Shown here in pieces: positions 26,860 through 36,172 of a stretch of DNA of 64,000 nucleotides; the stretch's first letter is position 1, and the number at the start of each line of letters is the position of its first letter. The DNA lies in assembly GCF_024448335.1 (NCBI RefSeq), contig NZ_JAMOHM010000004.1, forward strand, positions 124,001 through 188,000, read 5' to 3'. A program made the position numbers and the translations under genes. Source of the DNA: Stutzerimonas frequens. Its GTDB lineage: Bacteria; Pseudomonadota; Gammaproteobacteria; Pseudomonadales; Pseudomonadaceae. The notes beneath the pieces were generated by a model that did no database searches, was not told the origin of the DNA, and saw nothing but the letters and a program-made list of their open reading frames with translations.

Positions 26860-28472
26860 CGAGCGCTGCCATCGAGTGCCTCCTTTATCAACTGATCCAG
26901 GGGTTGCCCCTTTTCCGCTGCCAGGTCGATACCGTAGGAATTCCACACATCTTCAACCTTGGTGCTGCCCTTGAGCCGGAGTTCAAGGTTTGGCAGATCG
27001 GTTCTTGACGCTTCTACCGCCTGGGAAAAAACGCAGTCAACGAAAGGCTGATTGTTTGGCTTGAGGACGACAAACAGATGATCACCGGCTTCAAGCCTGG
27101 TCGACCCTCGAGGCGGTATGACGGCCGACCCTCGCGTGATCATCGCCACGACTACGCCTTCGGGCAACGCCATCTGCGAGAGCAAACGGCCGGCGGCTCT
27201 CGCATCGTTACCGAGCGTGTATTCGACGATTTCCGCGTCGACATCGTGCAGTGACGAGATTTCGAGAGTCGCGGCGGGCGTCGCTGGTGGCTTCTCCGTC
27301 AGCCCCAGCTTGCGCGCGACGAGCGGGAGCGTAGAGCCCTGCACCGTCGCCGATAGCAGAACTACGAAGAACACAACATTGAAGATCAGGGGCGCATTAG
27401 GCAGTCCGAAAAGCAACGGGAAGATTGCCAGGATGATCGGCACCGAACCACGTAGGCCTACCCAGGAAACGAGTGCCGTCTCCCTGAGATTGAAGCCAAA
27501 AAGCGCAAGCATTGGTGCGACGGCCAGCGGCCTGGCCAGCAACACCAGGACCAGTGCAATCACCAACCCCTCGACCCACACATCGAGCAGCGAAACCGGA
27601 TCGACGAGCAGGCCGAGGACTACGAACATGGTGATCTGGCTAAGCCATGCCAGGCCATCCATGAACAGGAAGGTGCTGCGCTGGAAAACGAATTTCTGGT
27701 TTCCGATCATCACGCCAGCGACGAAGATCGCCAGAAATCCGCTGCCGCCCAGATTCGCGGATACTCCATAGGCGAGCAATCCGCCGGCCGCAACAAGCAC
27801 CGGATACAAGCCGGTCGCGACCAGTTTTATCCTGCTCAGCAACCTGAGTATCGACCATCCGACACCAAGCCCGACCAGCGCACCTATCCCCATCTGCATC
27901 AAAAACATCTGAAGCAGACCCCAGCCAAGCGGCATGCTGTTAACCAGCACCTCCAACAAGCCCACCGTCAGAAAGATGGCCATGGGGTCGTTGGACGCGC
28001 TTTCAATCTCCAGCACCGACTTGAGCCGCTGATTGATGTGAATTCCGGCGTTTCGCAAGAGAGAAAATACGGCTGCAGCATCGGTCGAGCCGATGATCGC
28101 ACCCAGCAACATGCCTTCCAGAACTGGAAGCTCAAGCATCCAGGCAGCTGCGAGCCCCGCGATTGCGGCCGTTGCGAGTACCCCAACTGTTGCCAGCAGA
28201 GACGCTGGCTTCCAAACCTTCCTTATGGACGAAACGGGCGTTTGCAGGCCGCCGTCAAAAAGGATAAGCGCCAAAGCCAGGGTGCCGAGGGCATGCGCGG
28301 CAACGGCATTATCAAAAACGATCCCGCCGATACCGTTCTCACCTGCAAGCATGCCGGTGATCAGGAACAACACGAGCACCGGCAGCCCCAGACGGGCCGA
28401 CAGTTTGCTGGAGAGCACACCGAACAGGATCAGTACTGCTGCCAGCAGCAATAGCTTGTCAATTGCAAACAC
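26751..28472 (-). CDS. nhaP2: K+/H+ antiporter NhaP2/CvrA, last codons replaced
   Basis: A 573-residue protein starting at GTG 28472. It has ~12 membrane helices of the CPA1 family (ILFGVLSSKLSARLGLPVLV, ILFDGGLQTPVSSIRKVW, the ion site AIIGSTDAAAVFSLLRNAG and ALVSWVGLRGSVPIILAIF). A cytoplasmic TrkA-C domain spans ~390-470 (VVAMITRGSAVIPPRGSTRL) and a C-terminal CorC-like domain ~480-570. It expels K+ in exchange for protons. The final residues (EAVRRLGL) are encoded by the truncated IS3 element, so the native stop has been lost; the core is complete and probably works. Confidence 0.9.
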   Translation of the reverse strand: MFAIDKLLLLAAVLILFGVLSSKLSARLGLPVLVLFLITGMLAGENGIGGIVFDNAVAAHALGTLALALILFDGGLQTPVSSIRKVWKPASLLATVGVLATAAIAGLAAAWMLELPVLEGMLLGAIIGSTDAAAVFSLLRNAGIHINQRLKSVLEIESASNDPMAIFLTVGLLEVLVNSMPLGWGLLQMFLMQMGIGALVGLGVGWSILRLLSRIKLVATGLYPVLVAAGGLLAYGVSANLGGSGFLAIFVAGVMIGNQKFVFQRSTFLFMDGLAWLSQITMFVVLGLLVDPVSLLDVWVEGLVIALVLVLLARPLAVAPMLALFGFNLRETALVSWVGLRGSVPIILAIFPLLFGLPNAPLIFNVVFFVVLLSATVQGSTLPLVARKLGLTEKPPATPAATLEISSLHDVDAEIVEYTLGNDARAAGRLLSQMALPEGVVVAMITRGSAVIPPRGSTRLEAGDHLFVVLKPNNQPFVDCVFSQAVEASRTDLPNLELRLKGSTKVEDVWNSYGIDLAAEKGQPLDQLIKEALDGSARQGDELMAGSVRLIVREQLQGRITTVGIEAVRRLGL

Positions 28473-28672
28473 CGAAGGTCCTTAATTATCTATGCACCGC
28501 ATTTCTCGCGAGCAGACGCAACGTCGTGATAAGCCGGCGAGCCGACCACACCGCCGGATCAGGTCAGTTGTAGCTCAGGAGTAAAAAGCGCTCATTTTGA
28601 GCGATGTTCGATACCTAGCGGTCGAATCGATTTCATGCCAGATGTTGCGAGGCCTTTCTCGCGCAATGCCAA

Positions 28673-29164
28673 ATGGTCACCCTAGAGGTTCGACAATTGA
28701 TCTTTGAGCAAGTCGTTTTATTGATTGCCACTGGTTTCGGGCTGGGGTCTTTACCCTGGGTGCCTGGAACCTTCGGATCACTGCTGGGGATACCACTGGC
28801 GTGGTGGCTCTGGGGGCAGGCGCTGACAAGGCAACTGCTGGTCATCACCGCGCTGCTGGCGGTCGGCGTTCCGCTGTGTCACTGGGCCTCGCGTTGGCTT
28901 GGAGGCGGTGATGCCGCGCAGATCGTTGCCGACGAGTACTTCGCCTTTCCACTGGTTTTTTTGGGAGTGGCCACAACCCATCGATGGTGGCTACTAGGTG
29001 CGGGATTCGCACTGTATAGGCTTTTCGATATCACCAAACCGCCCCCCATTGATTTCGTCGAAACCATTGGTGGTGGCTTGGGTATCGTTTTTGATGACGT
29101 GCTGGCCGCGCTATTGGCTTGGCTCGTTCTGCGTGGGACACAAGCAGTTTGGAGACGCCCGTAG
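28673..29164 (+). CDS. pgpA: phosphatidylglycerophosphatase A
   Basis: A 163-residue membrane protein with the PgpA signatures: FGLGSLPWVPGTFGSLLGIP near the N-terminus, QIVADEYFAFPLVFLG, RLFDITKPPPIDFVE, and GGGLGIVFDDVLAALLA. It removes phosphate from phosphatidylglycerophosphate in phospholipid synthesis. It is not in the usual thiL-pgpA setting, so it is likely an extra copy carried with nhaP2 and the kinase-like gene. No strong ribosome binding site is visible before the ATG. Confidence 0.88.
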   Translation: MVTLEVRQLIFEQVVLLIATGFGLGSLPWVPGTFGSLLGIPLAWWLWGQALTRQLLVITALLAVGVPLCHWASRWLGGGDAAQIVADEYFAFPLVFLGVATTHRWWLLGAGFALYRLFDITKPPPIDFVETIGGGLGIVFDDVLAALLAWLVLRGTQAVWRRP

Positions 29165-29388
29165 CTCCAGCTCAAAGTCACCCCTACCGACAGTGATTCT
29201 AGGCCCAGTCACTCCGCTGCTGTCTGAAACGTTGCATAGGCCAAGATGCTCTCGGCTACAGGTCGACACCTCGTGTGCTGCTTTCTAGGACGACCCACTG
29301 GTCGGCTGTCATGAAACAGGTCCAACCTGCATCAGGTCAGTGTATACCGGTAGCGGCCGGTCGGGCCGCAGGCTCTCTGGAGATTTCG

Positions 29389-31266
29389 ATGTCGAAAAAG
29401 GCACTGACCCCGCCCTCTGCGGCCTTGCATTTCAATCCATTACGCGTGCAACTCGAACGGCTACGTAACGAGATGACGAGCGACGCCTGCCTGGCATCGC
29501 TGAAAAATATCCAGGTTCATGAGTGCTACAGGCAAAGCGCCGAGAACCTGCTGCAGTACCTATGTCTTCGTCGCCATGACCTGCGCGAGTTACAAGCGCA
29601 GCTTGCCGAGATCGGTTTGTCGTCCTTGGGCCGCGCCGAGGCGGCAATACTCGCAGCTGTGACATCGGTGATGGGCGTGTTGCAGCGGCTCGAAGAGCCG
29701 AATACCCAAGAGCCCAAGGCCCCTGAGCGTGGTCTCCACGAGGGTGAGCGTCTATTGGCGGCTCACGCCGACGCGCTGTTTGGAAAGGCCCGTGGCACGC
29801 GCTCGATTCGAATCATGGTCACCCTCCCCTCTGAAGCGGCGCACAACCGCGACCTCATCGAAGCGTTGATCAAGGAAGGCATGGATTGCGCGCGCATCAA
29901 CTGCGCACACGATGACCCAGACAGCTGGCGTGCGATGATCGAGCATGTTCGTGCAGCGGAGAAAGCGCTTGGGCGCGAATGCAAGGTAGCGCTCGATCTC
30001 GCTGGGCCCAAGTTACGCACAGGCCCTATCGCAACGGCGCCAGGTGTAAAAAAGGTACGGCCCACGCGTGATTGCTATGGGCAAGTCATCAGCCCCGCCC
30101 ACGTTCGTATTACCTGGGCGACGGCAGCCATAAACGAGTCCGATACCGACCCATGCTTGATGGTTACAAGCGATAAAGCGCTGGCAGTCCGTGCTGGCGA
30201 TACGCTTAGGTTACGCGATGCGCGCGGCTCGAAACGAAAGATGAAGGTCATCGCGTCTGATGAGGAGGGGTGCCTGGCGGAGCTGAAGAAAACGGCCTAC
30301 TTCACAGACGGCAGGCAGATCAAACAGCGTCGGGCAGGCAAGACACTGGGACGAATGCGCGTTACTGGCTTGCCGCCGCGCGAGCAGCATTTGACCCTGC
30401 GGGTTGGCGACCTGTTGGCGCTGACCGCTGACGACCAACCTATCGATCCACCGAGCAACGACAATGCCGAGACCGCAAGGATAGGCTGCACACTACCGCA
30501 CGTATTGGCGGCGGTCGCAGCGGGCGACCCTGTTTGGTTCGACGATGGCAAAATTGGGGCGCGGGTGGAGAAAGCGTCTGCCGATGCGCTGATCTTGCGC
30601 ATTACCCAAATCGCACATGCAAGCGGCCGCGCCAAGCTGGCAAGTGACAAGGGCATCAACTTCCCAGACAACGCCCTCCCAGTCCGAGCACCGACCGAGG
30701 ACGATATTGAAACACTGGCGTTTGCGGCGAAACACGCCGATATCGTTCAGATGTCGTTCGCAAACAGCGCCGAAGACGTGATTGAATTGATTGATCATTT
30801 GGAACGACTGGACGCGACGCACCTTGGAGTAGTGTTGAAAATCGAGACCCGTGCCGGATTCGAAAACCTGCCCAAGATGCTGCTCGCCGGCATGCGATTG
30901 CCACGATTTGGCGTCATGATCGCCCGGGGCGACCTGGCCGTAGAGACCGGTTTCGAACGTTTGGCCGAAATTCAGGAAGAGATGCTGTGCCTGTGTGAGG
31001 CAGCCCATGTACCAGTGATATGGGCAACCCAGGTTCTTGAAAGCCTGGCTAAGAAGGGAGCGCCGGCGCGCTCAGAAATTACCGATGCAGCCATGAGCGT
31101 TCGTGCTGAGTGCGTAATGCTCAACAAGGGGCCATACATTCTTAAGGCGGTGACAACCCTCAATGACGTGCTGCGCCGCATGCGGGAGCATCGCGCGAAG
31201 AAACGGGACTTACTTCGCTCGTTGCAAGTGGCTGGGCGGCAGGATGCAACCGGGGCGCTAAGCTGA
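29389..31266 (+). CDS. atypical pyruvate kinase with N-terminal extension
   Basis: A 625-residue protein starting at ATG 29389 (GGAG upstream). Residues 1-~150 are a helical extension of unknown function. The pyruvate kinase barrel then follows: IRIMVTLPSEA, EGMDCARINCAHDDPDSW, VALDLAGPKLRTGPI, a long insertion (~260-400) in the B-domain position, LASDKGINFPDNALPVRAPT, MSFANSAEDV, the catalytic Lys in VVLKIETRAGFENLPKM, GVMIARGDLAVETGFERLAE and IWATQVLESLAKKGAPARSE. It ends about where the A domain ends, so the allosteric C-terminal domain is absent. It would turn PEP and ADP into pyruvate and ATP, though the changed B domain leaves the substrate open. Confidence 0.75.
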   Translation: MSKKALTPPSAALHFNPLRVQLERLRNEMTSDACLASLKNIQVHECYRQSAENLLQYLCLRRHDLRELQAQLAEIGLSSLGRAEAAILAAVTSVMGVLQRLEEPNTQEPKAPERGLHEGERLLAAHADALFGKARGTRSIRIMVTLPSEAAHNRDLIEALIKEGMDCARINCAHDDPDSWRAMIEHVRAAEKALGRECKVALDLAGPKLRTGPIATAPGVKKVRPTRDCYGQVISPAHVRITWATAAINESDTDPCLMVTSDKALAVRAGDTLRLRDARGSKRKMKVIASDEEGCLAELKKTAYFTDGRQIKQRRAGKTLGRMRVTGLPPREQHLTLRVGDLLALTADDQPIDPPSNDNAETARIGCTLPHVLAAVAAGDPVWFDDGKIGARVEKASADALILRITQIAHASGRAKLASDKGINFPDNALPVRAPTEDDIETLAFAAKHADIVQMSFANSAEDVIELIDHLERLDATHLGVVLKIETRAGFENLPKMLLAGMRLPRFGVMIARGDLAVETGFERLAEIQEEMLCLCEAAHVPVIWATQVLESLAKKGAPARSEITDAAMSVRAECVMLNKGPYILKAVTTLNDVLRRMREHRAKKRDLLRSLQVAGRQDATGALS

Positions 31267-31761
31267 AGGCTGCTGAAGGAAGGTGTCGCGGTCACTGGCA
31301 ATGGTGTTCAGCAGTGCTTTTCTTCGAGTTATCACCCGTCTGCCACTCGTATCTGCAGGCCCCATCCCACCCATATGGACGGGATTTGACAGCACTTGGC
31401 TCGCCGATACTCGACAGCAACCTGCGGGCTCGTCCGGCTTTTTGGTTACGCCGCATGCGCGACCGGACCCGGTTCTCCCACCTGCGTTTTGGACTTCGCA
31501 GAGCGTGGAGACGCATCGAGCAAAAGTTGGAAGAGCGGCGTTCGAGGGTAGCCGACTGAGAGGTATGAGCGTGGCTGTGGAAGGAGCACCAGCCGGGCGA
31601 GCCGATTGACGCTGGCTTGCTTCGCTTCGAGCGTGCGGGCCCCGTCGCGACCCAGGAGACACTTATCTTTGACGCACTAAACCACAGCGCATCGCGACAC
31701 TCGCTGGTTGTCGCCCCCCTGCTTTGTAGGCGCCCCCAAATCTCAAAGTAAAACCTTGTTG

Positions 31762-31816
31762 AATGTCCGGTTCTGGCCGGGAAGCTGCCTGTCGTCATTG
31801 GCTGCAATCGGCCAAA
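31762..31816 (+). repeat. dispersed intergenic repeat, copy A
   Basis: The stretch around CTGGCCGGGAAGCTGCC, GTCGTCA and GCAATCGGCCAAAA matches the reverse complement of 39895-39950 with roughly 80% identity by eye. The whole gene-free stretch 31267-31863 looks like this kind of intergenic repeat material with no convincing gene; long minus-strand frames there are not supported. Confidence 0.6.
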
Positions 31817-31863
31817 ACCGGTCACCGATGTTAGGTTAGCCAGGCGCGCCCGAGGCTGGCTTC

Positions 31864-32778
31864 TTAAACTGAAGCATAAAAGCCATCGCTGTTGAGGCTG
31901 AAGAACTCGCGCAGATGCTCAATGAAGAAAGACACCTTCGCAGACAGGTTTAGGCGCTCAAGGTAAACGGCGTAAATATCTGCAGGCGGTGTTTCGTAGT
32001 CTGTCAGCACCTCCACCAAGCGGCCGTTGCTCAAGTAGTTGGCGAGGTTCCATTCGGCGCGCATCAGAATACCGTGTCCCTCCAACGCCCAGTTCAAGGC
32101 CACTTCCCCATCGTTTGTGCTGAGGTTGCCTCGAACCTTTATCGCTTCGCTCTGTTTCCCCCGACTGAGTCGCCACACGCCAAAAGCTGAATCATTCTGG
32201 CGCAGCACGATGCAGTTGTGCTGCATCAGATCTTTTGGGGTTAGAGGGCGACCATGGGTAGCTAGGTAAGACGGAGCAGCACACAGCTTGCGCCGGTTCG
32301 CCGCAATCTTTCGTGCGATTAGCCGGGAGTCAGGCAAGTCACCGAAGCGAATAGCGACGTCGATGGCGTCGTCCGGCAAGTTAATTGGCCGATCGCTCAA
32401 GTGGAGTTGCACCTCAACCTCCGGATAGCGCCGGACAAACGAAGAAATGGCTGGGCAGACATGCGTGCGCCCGAAACCTAGAGGTGCATTAACGCGCAGA
32501 AGGCCCTTGGGAAGGGCACGGCTGCTGGACACTTGGCGCTCCATTTCCTCGATCTCTCGAAGGATGCGCTGAGCGCTGTCCAGATACAGCTCGCCTTCAG
32601 CTGTGAGGCTAATGCTACGCGTGGTGCGATTCAGCAGCCGGACACCGAGGCGCTGCTCCAACTGTGCCAGTCGCTTTGATACCGCCGGGGGCGTCAGATT
32701 GAGCTCGCGCGCGGTTGCCGCAAGGCTGCCCAAACGGACGAGCTGTGAAAAGAAGGCGAGCTCGGATACAGGGTTCAT
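31864..32778 (-). CDS. LysR-family regulator of the tartrate cluster
   Basis: A 304-residue protein. N-terminal winged helix ~1-60 (LAFFSQLVRLGSLAATAREL, PPAVSKRLAQLEQRLGVRLL, NRTTRSISLTAEGELYLD) and a type-2 periplasmic-binding-like effector domain (LLRVNAPLGFGRTHVCPAIS, IDVAIRFGDLPDSRLIARKI). It diverges from ttdA. A CAATGAA-N6-TTCATTG palindrome lies just before its start. LysR regulators often control adjacent tartrate or dicarboxylate genes, with the substrate as inducer; that role is inferred from position. Confidence 0.88.
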   Translation of the reverse strand: MNPVSELAFFSQLVRLGSLAATARELNLTPPAVSKRLAQLEQRLGVRLLNRTTRSISLTAEGELYLDSAQRILREIEEMERQVSSSRALPKGLLRVNAPLGFGRTHVCPAISSFVRRYPEVEVQLHLSDRPINLPDDAIDVAIRFGDLPDSRLIARKIAANRRKLCAAPSYLATHGRPLTPKDLMQHNCIVLRQNDSAFGVWRLSRGKQSEAIKVRGNLSTNDGEVALNWALEGHGILMRAEWNLANYLSNGRLVEVLTDYETPPADIYAVYLERLNLSAKVSFFIEHLREFFSLNSDGFYASV

Positions 32779-32795
32779 AGTTAACTCTAAAGAAA

Positions 32796-32815
32796 CAATG
32801 AAGTTAATTTCATTG
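32796..32815. promoter_or_regulatory. LysR-type operator CAATGAA-N6-TTCATTG
   Basis: A perfect 7-bp inverted repeat 17 nt upstream of the lysR start, the usual place for the autoregulatory site of a divergent LysR promoter. The remainder of the 478-nt gap to ttdA contains a short ATG ORF with a strong GGAGGAAG at about 32966, ending after 26 codons (possible remnant of a lost gene). Confidence 0.6.
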
Positions 32816-33256
32816 TATTACACGCCTCAAAGAAAACCATTACTTTGTCCCCCACGCACCAGTGCTCAGCTCAATCGTTCTGCGAGCGAGGTGGGTCTCG
32901 ACGTGCAGCAGGCAGTTATCGGTGCTGCCCCATTCTTGCTCAAAACAATAATTTTGGAGGAAGAGCATGGCCAGACGACTTCATGCAAATCATGCGTCCG
33001 CAGTTTCTGTGCGCGGACCGCAGATATGGAGCTTGTACGCCTTGTGAGGCCAGCCTCAACCGCGCTCCGGTGAGCTCGCCGAGCTTGCCTACTCCGAGCA
33101 CGCGTTCATGGCTACGGCAAGAAGTCACACCGCGCCCCGTGCGGCGCACCACCCAGCCTTCGTGTCTAGTCCAGGCAATTCGCTTCGGATTTGTTTTGCC
33201 TAGCTACGCAACGATGCAAGCCCATTAGCCTTTGATGCAGATGAGGAAAACAAAAA

Positions 33257-34156
33257 ATGGATAACGAATTAGCTGTCCAGTCGCTGACTGACGTGATGGC
33301 AAAGTTTACCGCTTACATTGGTAAGCGGCTGCCGACTGACGTTAAAGAAAAGACTGCCAAATTGCGTTCAGCGGAGACCAATTCGCTGGCCATCGAAATC
33401 TACGACTCGATGGCCGAGAACCAAGACTATGCGGACAAGCTAGACCGTCCCAGCTGTCAGGATACCGGGGTAATCCAATACTTCATCTCTGCCGGTGCGA
33501 AGTTCCCACTCCTTGGCGAGCTGGAGGACATCCTTCAGAACGCTACCCTGGAGGCGACGAAGAAAGGGCCGCTGCGTCACAACGCCGTAGAGACTTTCGA
33601 CGAGAAGAACACCGGCACGAATACCGGCTCGAAGATTCCATGGCTGGATTGGGAAATCATCCCCGACGCCGATTACGCGCTGATTGACGTGTATATGGCA
33701 GGTGGCGGTTGCACTCTTCCAGGTTCAGCCAAGGTATTGATGCCCGGTCAGGGCTATGAGGGCGTGACCGAGTTTGTATTCGATGTAATTACCTCTCGCG
33801 GTATCAATGCTTGTCCTCCGCTGCTAGTGGGAGTCGGGGTGTCCACCTCGGTAGAGACAGCGGCTCGCCTGTCCAAGCGCGCAATTCTGCGCCCGGTTGA
33901 TTCCAGCCACCCGAATGAAAATGCCGCAATGATGGAGAAGCTCCTTGAGGAAGGCCTCAATGAGATCGGCATTGGCCCGCAGGGGCTGAGTGGTAACAGC
34001 AGCGTGATGGGCGTCAACATCGAGTCCTCTGCGCGTCACCCCTCCACAATTGGCGTCGCTGTCTCAACCGGGTGCTGGGCGCATCGGCGCGGCAAGATCC
34101 GCATTAATGCCGACCTGTCTTACGACATCCTTTCTCATGAAGGAGTAGTTCTGTGA
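33257..34156 (+). CDS. ttdA: L(+)-tartrate dehydratase subunit alpha
   Basis: A 299-residue protein of the class I fumarase/tartrate dehydratase alpha family. Signatures: [20 protein letters not shown] with an iron-sulphur Cys, [40 protein letters not shown], and [20 protein letters not shown] with a Cys ligand in [11 protein letters not shown]. With TtdB it dehydrates L-tartrate to oxaloacetate using a 4Fe-4S cluster. The length and the absence of a fused beta domain distinguish it from class I fumarases. Its stop overlaps the ttdB start (GTGA). Confidence 0.92.
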   Translation: MDNELAVQSLTDVMAKFTAYIGKRLPTDVKEKTAKLRSAETNSLAIEIYDSMAENQDYADKLDRPSCQDTGVIQYFISAGAKFPLLGELEDILQNATLEATKKGPLRHNAVETFDEKNTGTNTGSKIPWLDWEIIPDADYALIDVYMAGGGCTLPGSAKVLMPGQGYEGVTEFVFDVITSRGINACPPLLVGVGVSTSVETAARLSKRAILRPVDSSHPNENAAMMEKLLEEGLNEIGIGPQGLSGNSSVMGVNIESSARHPSTIGVAVSTGCWAHRRGKIRINADLSYDILSHEGVVL

Positions 34157-34761
34157 AAAAGATTCTTTCCACTCCGATCAAGGATGAAGACCTGGCGGCG
34201 CTCAACGTTGGCGACATCGTTTACCTGACAGGCCAGCTGGTAACTTGCCGCGATGTGGCGCATCGGCGACTGATCGAGCTCAAGCGCGAGCTGCCAGTCG
34301 ATCTGCGTGGCGGAGCGATCTTTCACGCCGGGCCGATTGTGCGTAAGAAGGACGATGGCAGTTTTGAAATGGTATCCATCGGCCCTACCACCAGTATGCG
34401 CATGGAGAAGTTCGAGAAGGCCTTCATCGAACAGACCGGAGTCAAGCTGATTATTGGCAAAGGGGGTATGGGCCCGGAAACCACAACTGGTTGCCTGGAG
34501 AACAAGGCGGTTCATGCGGTTTTCCCTGGCGGCTGCGCGGTGCTAGCAGCAACCAAGGTGGAAGAGATTGAGCGTGCCGAATGGCAGGATCTCGGCATGC
34601 CAGAAACCCTGTGGGTAAATCGCGTGCGGGAGTTCGGCCCGCTGATCATCTCTATCGACACCAAGGGCAACAACCTGTTTGAACAGAACAAGGTGCGCTT
34701 CAACGAGCGCAAGAGTTCGGTGATCGAGAAGATCAACAGCCAGGTTCGATTCATCAAGTAA
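34153..34761 (+). CDS. ttdB: L(+)-tartrate dehydratase subunit beta
   Basis: A 202-residue protein starting at GTG 34153 with AAGGAG in front, overlapping ttdA. Family motifs: [85 protein letters not shown] and a C-terminal [10 protein letters not shown]. It forms the swivelling half of the hydro-lyase active site with TtdA. Length is normal. Confidence 0.92.
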   Translation: MKKILSTPIKDEDLAALNVGDIVYLTGQLVTCRDVAHRRLIELKRELPVDLRGGAIFHAGPIVRKKDDGSFEMVSIGPTTSMRMEKFEKAFIEQTGVKLIIGKGGMGPETTTGCLENKAVHAVFPGGCAVLAATKVEEIERAEWQDLGMPETLWVNRVREFGPLIISIDTKGNNLFEQNKVRFNERKSSVIEKINSQVRFIK

Positions 34762-34771
34762 ACCACCCTGG

Positions 34772-34808
34772 CAGGGGCTTTCACGGCTGTCAGGCCGTGA
34801 AACCCCTG
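34772..34808 (+). terminator. long hairpin after ttdB
   Basis: CAGGGG plus TTTCACGGC pairs with GCCGTGAAA plus CCCCTG, giving a 15-bp stem with one bulge. No T-tract; it may dampen read-through or protect the ttdAB message. Confidence 0.5.
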
Positions 34809-34944
34809 GCGCCAGACCGCCGAACAGCGAATTTCATCTTCACTTATTCGTGGCATAGCCGACGGCGAACCGTTCCGGCTGCCCACACCCTTGGGCACAA
34901 GTCCTGAGGACAGTTGCCCAGCATTCGATCTGGGAAATATGACC

Positions 34945-35811
34945 ATGAGCACCTCCAGTCACCACGAGCTGCGCAATGCGTTTCGCACGCTGCTTGCTAC
35001 TCCAACATGTCATCACACTGCCTCGGTGTTCGATCCATTGTCGGCGCGTATCGCCGCTGATCTTGGTTTCGAGGTGGGAATTCTCGGTGGCTCGGTCGCG
35101 TCCCTTCAGGTTCTAGGCGCGCCTGACATCGCACTGATCAGCCTAAGCGAGTTCGCAGAGCAGGCGACGCGCATCGGCCGAGTCACACGCCTTCCAGTAA
35201 TTGCCGATGCTGACCATGGCTACGGCAACGCCCTCAACACCATGCGCACGGTTGCAGAACTGGAGCGTGCGGGCGTGTCGGCGCTGACAATCGAAGACAC
35301 GCTGCTACCTGCCCACTTCGGCCGCAAATCGTATGATCTGATTAGCGTTGAGGAAGGCATCGGCAAGTTGCGCGCAGCCCTGGCTGCGCGTGTGGATAGT
35401 GCTCTTGCGATAATCGGACGCACGAATGCCAATGCCCAGACGCAGGAAGAGGTAATTCATCGAACTCGCGCTTATCAAGACGCTGGCGTTGACGCCATAT
35501 GCTTGGTGGGCGTGAAGGATTTCGATCAACTCGAAATGATCTCCGATGGCTTGCGTATACCTTTGATGCTGGTCACCTATGGCAATCCGGATCTACGAGA
35601 CGACCGGCGCTTGGCCGAGCTAGGTGTACGTATCATCGTAAATGGCCACGCTGCATTTTTCTCGGCAGTAAAGGCGACCTATGACAGCCTTCGCGAACAA
35701 CGCGGCATTGCTGTCGACAGCAACCTCACCGCTTCGCAGTTGGTGGCTCGATACACCAACCCAGATAACTACGTGACCTGGGCGCGCGAGTACCTCAACC
35801 TCAACGAATAG
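34945..35811 (+). CDS. oxaloacetate decarboxylase (PEP mutase/isocitrate lyase superfamily)
   Basis: A 288-residue protein close to Pseudomonas aeruginosa PA4872, an oxaloacetate decarboxylase without biotin. Motifs: [60 protein letters not shown] (metal-binding DADHGYGN), [20 protein letters not shown] and [14 protein letters not shown] 34945 is preferred to 34939 because the GGGAAA site fits better. It takes the oxaloacetate formed by TtdAB to pyruvate. It follows ttdB on the same strand. Confidence 0.88.
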   Translation: MSTSSHHELRNAFRTLLATPTCHHTASVFDPLSARIAADLGFEVGILGGSVASLQVLGAPDIALISLSEFAEQATRIGRVTRLPVIADADHGYGNALNTMRTVAELERAGVSALTIEDTLLPAHFGRKSYDLISVEEGIGKLRAALAARVDSALAIIGRTNANAQTQEEVIHRTRAYQDAGVDAICLVGVKDFDQLEMISDGLRIPLMLVTYGNPDLRDDRRLAELGVRIIVNGHAAFFSAVKATYDSLREQRGIAVDSNLTASQLVARYTNPDNYVTWAREYLNLNE

Positions 35812-35860
35812 ACTTGTGCCGGCATATACGGCCTTTGCATGCCGCGCAGTTGATCCACCA

Positions 35861-35881
35861 GCGCCGCACCTCGTGCGGCGC
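35861..35881 (+). terminator. hairpin GCGCCGCAC-CTC-GTGCGGCGC
   Basis: A perfect 9-bp stem with a 3-nt loop 50 nt after the decarboxylase stop; no T-tract. Nothing else is recognisable in 35812-36172. Confidence 0.45.
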
Positions 35882-36172
35882 ATCGTCGCCCATCTTTCAG
35901 CAAAGCCCCCGGTACAGGCCGTCTCGGTCATTGTTCTCCTGACGCTGGTTCTGCTCATCGCTGGATTCCAGCTGACTTTCCCTGCTCAACGGCATCGCCG
36001 CGCTGCTAGCCAATCCAGCGGCTGGATTCCGTCATTGCTCGCCAGATATTGATAACCTGGATTCACTAAAGTTGTGATTTTAAGGCGATCAATCTGTTTG
36101 TTTTCACTGCTTATACTCGGCTCGTCGCAGCATCGCGGTCATCCTCCTACATAAAAACAAGTGGAGCGCAGC

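Noticed and set aside
31292-31825. Minus-strand frame of 177 codons in the gap before lysR
   Set aside because: It lies in intergenic repeat sequence, has Ser/Arg-rich composition, no ribosome binding site and no known family.
35816-36052. ORF with one hydrophobic segment after the oxaloacetate decarboxylase gene
   Set aside because: No ribosome binding site, no family, and it contains the hairpin at 35861.
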